Both the position numbers and the translations under genes were made by a program. Shown piece after piece: positions 23,396-33,359 of a stretch of 64,000 bases of DNA. The DNA lies in NCBI GenBank assembly GCA_034509755.1, contig CM067541.1:21998001-22062000 (forward strand), written 5' to 3'. Position 1 is the stretch's first letter, and each line of letters starts with the position of its first letter. The notes under the pieces were generated by a model. It made no database searches. It worked only from the letters and a program-made list of their open reading frames with translations, and had not been told where the DNA came from. The DNA comes from Anisodus tanguticus. Its lineage: Eukaryota > Streptophyta > Magnoliopsida > Solanales > Solanaceae.

Positions 23396-24154
23396 TAGGG
23401 ATGGCAACGGATCAGATCTGGACCGGATTCTACTAGATCCAGATCCAGATCCGTTTTTCATACCTGAATTCAGATCCGTCGGGTCCATAAAAATCATATC
23501 CAAATCCGGATCCATCGGATCCACGTATCGGATCTGGATCCACATGTAAAAAAATTTGCCTTGTTAAGAATTTTTTTTTTAACTGACAAACAATTTTTAC
23601 TTAGCTAACAGTTTAATGTGTTTCAATTTTGAAATGTTCATATGAGATATTTTGTTCGTTGTCTCGTTTTGATTGTGAGCTATTAATTGAAAATGTTGGA
23701 CAATGACAATAGTTGTGAAAAATGCTGACTAGTATTTCCACAATGCAGAACTTGCATGTGCTTGAAATCTTCACAAATGATGTGAATATAATTTAAACTA
23801 CTTGTCTATGGAGATGTTAGTCATTCACTAATATAACATTGATTTTATTATCGACGTTACCTCTTTATTTTTTGGTTTTTGAGTTAACGCGGGGATAAAT
23901 TAAACTTGTTTTGAGAATTAAACTTGCAAGGATGTGCTTAGCAATTTTAAAAAAATACTTATAAAATTACATTCTAGGTTATGAATATATTTAATAAAAA
24001 ATGGATCCACGGGTCGAATCTGGACCGGATATGGATCTCAAATACAAGATCCAGATCCAGATCCGTCGGGTCCAAATTTTGAAGATCCATATCCTATAAA
24101 ACGGATTTGGATCCACCGGATCCGGACCGAATCCAGGATCCACTGCCATCTCTA
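23396..24154. mobile_element. hAT-type MITE with long subterminal inverted repeats
   Basis: A 759-bp element with ends TAGGGATGGCAACGGATC and GGATCCACTGCCATCTCTA, inverted copies with a few mismatches. It is flanked by 8-bp near-identical CATACAAA / CATACAAC, as for hAT insertions. The first and last ~145 bp are rich in GGATCCAGATCC-type repeats and pair with each other; the middle is AT-rich and noncoding. It splits the MULE transposase after the IISDRHPS motif, and transposase homology resumes immediately after it. Confidence 0.8.
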
Positions 24155-25429
24155 CATACAACTCATTATGGTTGTTGTATGAGGCACCTTGGAAAAAATA
24201 TCCGAACCACCTTTCAAATGATAAGGTCGTATCTCATTTTTATAAAGCAACAAAAGCATACAAGATAAATGTGTTCAATGACCATTTCAATCAAATCAAA
24301 GTTATGGTATCTGAGGCCTCCGTCTTGAGCGTGCTGGATTCCACAGATGGAGCAGATCATTCTGCCCGAAAAACATGTATATTTATACCTTAATGTTCCA
24401 ACAAGTGTTTAACTTGTTGCAACAACTGAGTAACTTGTTTGAGTTTCTTAAACAAGTTATAGGACTTGTTGGAACAACTATGTTACTGTTGTGTTTTTTC
24501 ATTTGTATATTAATTAACTTTCAAATTTTTAGAATAATTAATTATTTATTTTAACATGCATAATATTATGACGACTAACATTGTTGAGTCGGTGAACGCA
24601 ATGTTCAATGTTGAAAGAGAATTTTTCATTACTGCTCTATTTGATTCCATCAATAAGAGGTTTGCAAAAATATTTCATGAGAGACGTATGGAGTTCGTCG
24701 ACTCACACCATCTTTGTTCCTTCAATCGAAAAAAAATATCAAAGTATGTCAACCTAGGGAACAAGTTATTGGCCCATCGAATTGCCAATTATAGATTTAA
24801 CGTTACCGGTCATGATCAAGTTGCAACGGTGAATCTTCAAATGAGATCTTATACTTGTAGAATTTTTGACTTGGATAAAATACCGTGTTCACATGCTATA
24901 GTATCGCTCAGAGTCCAGTATGGTGAAGACTTTGGAAGGAAAATTTATGAGTACTCATCTCCATATTATACGGTGGAGAAATACATAATTGCATATTGTG
25001 AGGAAATTCATCTTGTGCCTTCTGAAGAATCTTGAGAAGTTTCATTGGAGATTTTAGAGAGAGAAATACCTCCTTCTTATGTTGACCTGAGCAAATCGGG
25101 AAGAAGGCGGACAAAAAAGAGGCATGAAGTTGGGGAATCATTTTCAACAAGGAAAAATAAATGCTCCATATGCAAAATAGTTGGCCAAAAAAAAACTACA
25201 TGCCTATCCCGAGTTACTCCATAGTTGTTAATCTTGCATTATCTTGTAATAGTAATTACTCTTTTTGGTGTTTGTGAACTTGGGTTTTAAGACATTTTAA
25301 TTTTGTACTTTCTTGTACTGGTAAACTCTGTTGTTGGTGTTTGTGAACATGATTTATAATAGATGTTGATCTTGTTTAAATCACAAATGTATGTTCTGCT
25401 GACATTTATGTTGTTAGTGAATTGCTGAA

Positions 25430-25780
25430 CAATTTCCAACAAGTAAGAAATTTGTTACAACAACTTAATTACTTGTTGGTGTTTTTCCAACAAGTGACAT
25501 GCCTTGTTGTAGCAATTAGGAAGTTGTTGAACATATTACAATAAATAGAAGTTTTTAAGATGTACCCAATATGTTGCAGCAACTAAGTTACTTATTGGGG
25601 TTTATCCAACAAGTGACACGACTTATTACAACAACTGGGTTTTGTTGTTTGAGTTTTTTCAACAAGTGGAAAGACTCAACAACTAGGTAAATTGTTGTGT
25701 TTTATCCAACAAGTGATATGACTTGTTCAATAGCTAAGTTACTTGTTGAAAACATATTTGATACTTGTTGCAACTAATTC
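25430..25780. repeat. GTTGCAAC-type repeat block downstream of the MULE transposase
   Basis: Degenerate repeats of CTTGTTG, CCAACAAGTGAC and TTGCAACAACT, the same repeat class as the block at 21850-22400. No coding potential. Confidence 0.65.
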
Positions 25781-25786
25781 TACTTG

Positions 25787-26480
25787 ATTCACCCATTTTT
25801 AGTGATCAACAAATGAAATTAATAATATTTAGTAATAAACAATTGAAATCAATTTGATGGTATTTTGAGTCAGGACGGATGATCAACTACGTGACTATGC
25901 ACTAAAACGAGTGACCATAAGAGTGATTTGATGTGAAATACTTGATTCACCCATATTTAGTGATAAACAATTGAAATCAATGATATTTACTGATAAACAA
26001 TTGAAATCAATGATACTTAGTCAATTAGATGGTATTTTGAGTAAGTACGGATGATCAACTACGTCACTATGCACTAAAATGAGTAATCATAAGAGTGATT
26101 TGATTCACCCATTTTTAGTGATAAACAATTAAAATCAATAATATTTAGTGATAAATAATTGAAATCAATGATACTTAATCAATTAGATGGTATTTTGAGT
26201 CAGGATGGATGATCAACTACGTGACTATGCACTAAAATGAGTGATCATTAGAGTGATTTGATGTGAAATACTTGATTCACCCATATTTAGTGATAAAATA
26301 TTGAAATCAATAATACTTAATCAATTAAATGATATTTTGAGTTAGGACAGATGATCAACTACATGACTATGCACTAAAATAAGTGATCATAAGAGTGACA
26401 TGATGCGAAATAATTGATTCATCCATATTTAGTGATAAACAATTGAAATCAATGATATTTAATGACCAATAGAGTGAAAA
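25787..26480. repeat. Tandem repeat, ~155-170 bp unit, about 4.4 copies
   Basis: Units begin GATTCACCCAT(A/T)TTTAGTG at about 25787, 25944, 26102, 26273 and 26416 (the last truncated and reading GATTCATCC). Each contains AAACAATTGAAATCAAT, GGTATTTTGAG, GATCAACTACGTGACTATGC and a GAGTGATTTGATG tail. The array separates the MULE transposase from the Ulp1-like gene. Confidence 0.85.
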
Positions 26481-27020
26481 TGTTACAACAACTAATTACA
26501 TTGTCGCAATGGCTTAGTCACCTGTTGCAACAATTGAGGCACTTGTTGCAACTACTACAATTTATGTAGTAATAGATTTCTTACTCGTTGAAACATGTGC
26601 AACAAATTTTTGATTTGTTGCAACCACTTCGACATCTATTGCAATGAAATAGTCAGTTGATGCAACGATTTTCTAAGTTGTTACCTAATATAATGCAGCA
26701 GATAGGAAATCTGTTGCAACAACTTTACTCATTTGTTGCAACATCTGCAACAATTGTTGATTATTGACTTGTTTGAAACTACTGAATATAATGTAAAAAT
26801 TTAATGACATACTGTTTGATTTTTATCCAACAGTTGCAGAGGTTTTTACAACTGATAACGAATATGTTGCAACAACTTTCCTCATTTGTCCATAAGCCCA
26901 TACTATCTTCCGTCACTCTACTCGTTCAACAACAAGTTCAACAACTGTTTGATTTTTACCAACTGATTAGTAATCTGTTGCAACATATTAGTAACTTGTT
27001 TGAAACTATTGAAACAACTT
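26480..27020. repeat. GTTGCAAC-type repeat block 3' of the Ulp1-like gene
   Basis: Many copies of TTGTTGCAAC(A/T) and CAACAACTT, in the intergenic space between the two convergent transposon genes and just beyond the protease stop codon. Confidence 0.7.
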
Positions 27021-27944
27021 AATAACATACATACTGATTCAGAGGCTGTACTGATACTGAACACTAAACCAAACATACATTTGTAAATATATAACAAAAT
27101 TACATAATTCACCAATAACATAAAAAAGTAGAAACTTAAAAGAAACAAGCCCCAAAACTGCAAATCTTAAATAATTGTTCAACAACCCAAATTCAAGGCT
27201 CCAATACCTTTTCAACTATACATACTGTCCATATACATTGCATCATTGCCACTGTATTGTCGCATAATAGAGTGGTCGGCGGTGTCATATAAGTGCCGGT
27301 AAGCAAGTGCTCCATAAATTCAAGAGAATACGAAGCACATGCCATAGTAGAGGCATTACAAGGGATATCTTTTTTTCGATCAAACTCCCACTGTTCGTTG
27401 AGCAGCTTTTCAGGAAAATGCTTAAACAAACCACTCTACTTCAACAACTTGGGCCATAATTCTAATATGGGCTGCATGTGACAGAAGAAAACATCATCTT
27501 CAAAAATAGAAAGGTTGCAATCATATACATTTATCACTCACTCCTCAAATGAACTCGAGAGTGACAAAATATGTGACATTTACATTCATGACAGTTATGA
27601 CCAATTTTGCACCAGCCCACGGACAGCCACCTGAAAAGGGTCTACCGTCCAAACAATACTTGACTCTATCCTCATCCCACACAAATGAAACAATACTTTC
27701 CTTCAATGGAACAACACCCAAAATTGTACTTTCCTTAGTCAACTCTCCTTATGTCTTTAATATATAATTGTAGAAGTTGAGGCCTAAAATTATATCCCTA
27801 GAATCGTAGTGCTCCGAGAAATCGATCTGCCTCTGACGCATTAGGAGCATGATTTTATCTACATACTGCAATATACAAATTAAAATAGTCAGTCACTAGT
27901 TGCAAGAACATATGAGTAAAAATGTAAAAAATAGTGAGCTGCTA

Positions 27945-28065
27945 CAACAACTTACACATCTGTTACAACATATCAAAGATCTGTTGTAACAGATGTGTAA
28001 ATTGTTGCAACAGTTGAAGGATCTGTTGCAACGGATGGTTGATCTGCTGTAACAGATACCTCAAG
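27945..28065. repeat. GTTGCAAC-type repeat inside the Ulp1-like gene intron
   Basis: Repeats of GATCTGTTGCAAC and AACAGATGTGTAA lie between the exon ending near 28071 and the TTGCAG acceptor-like site (minus strand) before YVDKIM. So this repeat class also sits in an intron. Confidence 0.65.
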
Positions 28066-28599
28066 TATTCTTCCAAGACATACATTATCCAAGCCATCAC
28101 TCATGCATGGTTGTCATCACCCTGAAGTCATTGGGTCCAAATAAATGCATTGAGTAATGCTGATGAGTCTTTTTGGAATTGATTATGGTAGTAATCTTTT
28201 TCTTCTTTTGGGCATTCACATTCTTGTAAATATCTATGTATTTCAACACAATTGGCCCAATATTAGCAGGTGGAGGTTGAAGAGTATTCTTTTGGGCAGA
28301 TTTTCTTGAGCTAATATTAGCAAGTGCCTTTATAATTGCTCTTCGCTTCTTCCTAATCTCAATAGGAGTATATAGCTCTAAAAGTTGCTTAGACGGATTG
28401 ACACCCCTCTTAGATATCAAATTCTGGATGAGAGCATTATTGTCTTTTTGAGCCTCGGTCAACTCTTCAATCTTCTTAATCAACTCATTCATTCTGTTCT
28501 TGCAAGTTTCGCATTGACAAACACATGAAGGCACCTTAGAGGCCCCAGCAGAAGAAAATCTACCACTAAGAAGAGTATATCCACCAACTCAACCACCAA

Positions 28600-28760
28600 A
28601 TCCACCATGAACATCATCATCATCATCTCTAATTTTTCATCATCAATATATGCCACAACATCATAAATCCCGCCAACACTATCACCTACACCATCACCAG
28701 CACCAGCACCATCAATAACACCATCACCACCAACACCAACACAATCACCAACAGCACTAT
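28600..28760 (-). repeat. CATCAT / ACCATC microsatellite in coding sequence
   Basis: Runs of CATCAT and CACCA(A/T)CAC triplets encode Met/Asp and Gly/Val/Asp-rich peptide within the Ulp1-like reading frame. Probably a length-variable linker. Confidence 0.6.
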
Positions 28761-28929
28761 AAACACCATCAACACCACTTGATTCCCTTGTGATGGCTAT
28801 CACTCCAACCAATTCTACTTTGAACTGATCAATCAATATGATAGGCTCATAGTCTAAGGGCACAAAAGAAGCAAGGAATGAAATCAATAACTCTCCAACT
28901 GTCGGGACAAGCCACAAGTGAAAGCATAT

Positions 28930-29773
28930 ATATCAAAATGGTGCCAAATCATGTCATGTTCATGTCTCATGCCTCGACAAGGTATGGGATTGCTTTGCTG
29001 GTTGGGCTAGAGACCAAACTACACACATGGTGATTTCATGTTTTTAGTTATACTAAGGCTCCCCCCCACACACAAAAAGTGATTTACTCATGTTACAACA
29101 TTATCATGCCAGATCATCATTATGTCTAAGTTTCAATTTTATCTTACAGTTATAGTTTCAGTTTCGTATTACTTCGTGTATTCATATTATTGATTTGGGT
29201 TGCCCATTTCCCGAGCACCCCACTTATTATTCTTTCATCCAGTTGCTCTACATATAAGCACAATTCCAGTGTACTTACATCCCTTTTGCGCGGAGCATTC
29301 ATTTCATGATGCAGACATTAATTTACATGATGACGAATCTGCTCGTTAGGACTTCATCATATCAGCTATTAGGTGAGCCTCACTTCCTTCAGGGAATCAT
29401 CTTTATTTTCAGTAGTCATATTATGTTAGACAGTCAAGTATGCTAGGGGCCTTATCCCAACAACAATTTAGTATTACAGACTCATTTTCATAGACTAGTC
29501 AGCCATGTCATGTTGGGTATACAATTATGTTCAGCCTTGTGGGCTACACTATCATGCTTCAGACTATTTCCTCACTTATATCTACAAACAGTAATTTCAA
29601 TATTACTATTACTTGCGTGGAGGACTCAACTCTTACTATTAAATCATGTTTTAAATCACATTTTATGCAGTACATATTCTATGTTGATTCAACAAACTAT
29701 GTGGTTCACCCAGTTATATGCAGTCAGACACCGAGTGTGGTGTTATGCCCAAGCCATTGTTCTGAGCGTGACA
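28930..29773 (+). mobile_element. Gypsy LTR, 3' part
   Basis: The features of a Solanaceae Gypsy LTR end are in order: cytosine/adenine-rich stretch, CATGATGCAG, TTACATGATGACG, GTGAGCC, GGGGCC, GAGTGTGGTGTTATGCC, and an end at GAGCGTGACA (29773). It is followed directly by a primer-binding-site-like sequence. The 5' part of the LTR is missing and the left edge abuts the Ulp1-like gene. Confidence 0.65.
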
Positions 29774-29775
29774 AA

Positions 29776-29792
29776 GCTTGGTATCGTAGAAC
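29776..29792 (+). other. Degenerate primer-binding site (initiator tRNA-Met type)
   Basis: CTTGGTATCGTAGAACTAG just after the LTR end resembles the usual TGGTATCAGAGCC with a few substitutions, fixing the LTR/internal boundary and plus-strand orientation. Confidence 0.6.
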
Positions 29793-29799
29793 TAGGTTC

Positions 29800-30443
29800 A
29801 AGTGTCCTGGTATGTCTATGAAACCGTGTCTAGTAGAGTCCTACTTATGGGTGTGAAGCGCGTCACACTTATAATTGGGAGGCTATAGAGCATTTAAAAA
29901 AATGTTACAATTATTTCAACTCTAGATCGTGCAATTGAGGTATAATGTAAGAAATCATTCAAACTCGTGTGTTGTTCCATTTCTACCAATTACGCCTCTC
30001 CTATGAAGGAAGAAGGCGATGTATAACTAACCTTTCTCGATGTGTTATATTTAGATGGAGTTGTTAGGAATGGAGCAAGTTTCACAGTAGCTTGTAGGGA
30101 GAATGGACTGAGCCCTTGGTGCATCTGAAGCTCTTGTTTTGAGGGGGTGTGCTATTATTCCTCCTCCTAGTAATGTGACTCTAACCATGACTCTGCAGAG
30201 TCACTCATATACAAAAAGACAGAATAGGGTTGCTTATACCAATAGACTGAATTGCCATATAAGTAGGAAACACTACTTGGGCGAATGCTAATGAGACATA
30301 AAATATGCTACTATTGTGGTAAGAGGGGCCACAAGCATATCAAATGCCATAAGTTAGGACGTGTGAAGTGCCACCCAGGTCCCTATCGTAAGCATGCCCT
30401 TGAATGTTTCATTTGCAAAAGATTTCGTCATTTACAAAGGGAA
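29800..30443 (+). pseudogene. Gypsy leader and gag remnant with CCHC zinc knuckle
   Basis: After leader sequence, a decayed gag region ends in a zinc knuckle at 30306-30347 encoding CYYCGKRGHKHIKC, an exact CX2CX4HX4C pattern. Surrounding frames are broken. Pol does not follow; instead an LTR-derived tandem array begins at 30444. Confidence 0.65.
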
Positions 30444-33175
30444 TCATAGCCTACATAATAGCTGACGGAACAAACCTAAGTGTGATCATACTAAACACAA
30501 TACACCAGTATCCGCCCAAGTGCCATTCATAGTCACTAAGGTGGGACCCCTATCATGCCCAATACCCTTCAGTAATTATAAGCAATACATGCATCTATCG
30601 GAGTCTAAAAGAATAAGTAATAGCCTACCTCATGGTTGAGTACACAATGTAACCCCGTAAGCATCATAGGCCAACAATGACGGACAACATGTAAAACATG
30701 TAAAGATTAAGTCTATCTAACATATAATCTCAACAGCTCAATGATATTCCAACATATAAATCTTTTCATGTAAGGGGTAATCAGATTTCCACAAAACACG
30801 TAAGTTATGTGAATGACGATGTATGAAATGCATGAATGCAATGTATCTTTCATCAACCTAGTATACACATGCTACTGTATATCACAACATAGCTATGACC
30901 CATAGGGGACTCCGCGAGTCTCCATATCACTCACAACCAAACAGAATGATCCATTGGACTGGTAAATCATCAAATCACGGACTCATTTGTCGAGTCATTC
31001 TCATCATATCACATCAATATCCATAACATCTTATAGCAAACTCATTTCCCTTTATATCCCAATCTCATTAGACCAAACAACGTTCCATATCAGATCCATA
31101 TCAGTATCAATGCTGATATGAATGTATGAATGCAAATGGTAAATAAAACAATTAATCACATTAGTATGAAATGAAAGTCATGTCTCAAGAGATGAGCAAA
31201 TACATGCCTCAATATCAATCATATCATAATAATTCCAGATAATCAGTATTTCCATATTAAGAGGCATAGAGTGATGAGATAAATCAATGCACACATCAAA
31301 TCAAAGTTCAAACATGGCTATCATAGCCCACATAACAGTTGACGGAACAAACCTAAGTGTGATCGTGCCAAACACAATACACCAGTACGCGCCCAAGTGC
31401 TCATCACAGTCACTAAGGTGGGACCCCCATTATGTCCAATACACTTCAATAATTATAAGCATTACATGCACTATCGGAGTCTAAAAGAATAAATCATAGG
31501 CTACTTCATGGCTGAGTACACAATGTACCCCCGTAAGCATTATAGGCCGACAATGACAGATAACATGTAAAACATATAAAGATTGATTCTACTTAACATA
31601 TAATCTCAACAGCTCAATGATATTCCAACATATAAATCACTTCATGTAAGGGGTAATCAGATTGCCTCAAAACATGTAAGTAATGTGAATGGCGATGTAT
31701 GAAATGCATGAATGCAAGGTACCTTTCATCAACCTGGTATAAACATGCTATTGTTCGTCTCCACATAGCTATGACCCATGGGGGACTCCGCGAGTCTCCA
31801 TACCGCTCACAACCAACCAGAATGATCCATCGAACTGGTAGATTATCAAATCACAGACTCGTTTGTCGAGTCATTTCACATCATATCACCTCAGTATCCA
31901 TATTATCTCATATCATACTCATTTACCTTTATATCCCGGTCTAATCAAACCAAACAATATTCCATATCAGATCCATATCAGTATTAATGCTAATATGAAT
32001 ATGTGAATGCAAACGGTAAATAAACAATTAATCACAGTAGTATGAGATGAAAGTCATGTTTCAAGAAATGAGTAAACACATGCCTCAATATGAATTGTAT
32101 CATAACAATTCCAGATAATCAGTATTTCCATATTAATAGGCATAGAGTAATGAGATAAATCAATGCACACATCAAATCGAAGCTCACACATGGTTATCAT
32201 AGCCCATATAACAGCTGACGGAAAAAACCTAAGTGTGATCGTCCCAAACATAATACACTGGTACTCGCCCAAGTGCTCATCACAATCACTAAGGTAGGAC
32301 GCATATCATGTCCAATACCCTTCAATAATTATATGCATTACATGTATCTATTGGAGTCTAAAAGAATAAGTCATAGCCTACCTCACGGTTGAGTACACAA
32401 TGTACCCCCATAAGTATCATAGGCCGACAATGAGGGCCAACATATAAAATATATAAAGATTGAGTCTACCTAACATATAATATCAACATCTCAATAATAT
32501 TCCAACATATAAATCACTTCATGTAAGGGGTAATCAGATTGCCTCAAAATATGTAAGTTGTGTGAATGATGATGTATGAAATGCATGAATGCATGAATGC
32601 AAGGTACCTTTAATCAACCTGGTATACTCATGATATTGTACATCACCATATAGTTGTGACCCATGGGGGACTCCATGAGTCTCCATATCGTTCTCAACCA
32701 ACCAGAATGATCCATCAGACGGGTAGATCATCAAATCACAGACTCGTTTGTCGAGTTATTTCACATCATATCACCTCAATATCCATATCATCTCATATCA
32801 AACTTAGTTACCTTTATATTTCGGTCTCATCGGACCAAACAACATTCCATATCAGATCTACCCAGTATTAATGATAATATGAATGTATGAATGCAAATGG
32901 TAAATACGACAATTAATCACAGTGGTATGAGGTGAAAGTCATATTTCAAGAGACGAGTAAACACATGTCTCAATATCAACCGTATCATAACAATTCCAAA
33001 TAATCAGTATTTCCATATTAATAGGAATGGAGTGTTGAGATAAATCAATGCACACATAAAATCAAAGTTCACACTGGTTATCATATCCCACATTACAGCT
33101 GACGGAACAAACCTAAGTGTGTCATCCCAAACACAATACACCGGTACTCACCAAAGTGCTCATCATAGTCACATA
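30444..33175 (-). repeat. Tandem array, ~880-bp LTR-derived unit, 3.1 copies
   Basis: Unit starts (TCATAGCC(T/C)ACAT, then GCTGACGGAACAAACCTAAG) fall at about 30444, 31321, 32197 and 33081, i.e. spacings of 877, 876 and 884; the last copy stops after ~95 bp. Each unit holds TACACCAGTA, CACTAAGGTGGGAC, GAGTACACAATGTA, GGGGACTCC...GAGTCTCCAT and a GATAAATCAATGCACAC end. Read on the minus strand, parts match the Gypsy LTRs at 33360-36621 and 38735-41396, so the array derives from an LTR in inverse orientation. Confidence 0.85.
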
Positions 33176-33359
33176 GTAATTTCAATATTATTATTACTTG
33201 CAAGCAGTACTCAACTATTACTATTAAATTATGTTTTAAATCACATTCTACAAGAGTACATGTCCCATGTTGATTTAGCAAGTCATGTGGTTCGCCCGGT
33301 CACATGCAGACAGGCATTGAGTGTCGTGTTATGCCTAGGCTATAGTTTGGGGTGTGACA
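33176..33359 (+). mobile_element. Second copy of the Gypsy LTR 3' end
   Basis: Homologous to 29590-29773: GTAATTTCAATATTA, CTCAACTATTACTATTAAAT, CATGTTGATTTA, GTGTCGTGTTATGCC, ending GGTGTGACA at 33359. The ~880-bp array lies between the two copies. Confidence 0.65.

Larger units (their letters stand above)
22421..25222 (+). pseudogene. Degenerate MULE (Mutator-like) transposase
   Basis: Order of blocks: an N-terminal GDSIKIWIDFHGEW region (22421-22633); LPLKITD followed by YLNDVARPILRVYV (22695-22780); YRYILWSVNP and LKVDENGKFKYFF (23020-23100); then the DDE region from 23121 with IVVDETFL, GVLLLTVAHDAEN and CIISDRHPSI. A 759-bp MITE interrupts it at 23396. After the MITE comes HYGCCMRHLGKN, and after an intron-like repeat block the C-terminal MTTNIVESVNAMF region (24556-25035). 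The SWIM zinc finger reads YTCRIFDLDKIPCSHA, so the first Cys of the usual CxC pair is Tyr. A remnant Cys-rich knuckle (CSICKIVGQKKTTC) lies near 25160-25210. Stops and frameshifts make it inactive. Confidence 0.82.
27193..28925 (-). pseudogene. Ulp1-like C48 cysteine protease gene carried by a MULE, decayed
   Basis: Minus strand, from 28925: a WLVPTVGELLISF block, a low-complexity Gly/Asp/Val region, a Cys-rich VCQCETCKNRMNEL stretch with a coiled-coil-like helix, RGVNPSK, Lys-rich helices and MTTMHE at 28097. After a probable intron (about 27867-28070) comes YVDKIMLLMRQRQ, then the catalytic domain WAGAKLVITVMNVN...FVTLEF, INVYDCN, FPEKLLNEQWEF and ACASYSLEFMEHLLTGT, ending at 27193. Ulp1 enzymes use His, Asp and Cys to cut SUMO. 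Here the Asp (YDCN) and Cys (ACASYS) remain, but the His position is Tyr (TYFVTLEF). In-frame stops and a frameshift near 28500-28530 add to decay. The N-terminal half is absent, cut by Gypsy sequence at about 28925. Confidence 0.78.

Noticed and set aside
21850..28065. CRISPR-like array
   Set aside because: Repeats are short, degenerate and irregularly spaced, in a plant nuclear context with no cas genes.
29510..29856. Two overlapping frames of over 100 codons
   Set aside because: They span the Gypsy LTR end and primer-binding site, so they are chance frames in repeat DNA.
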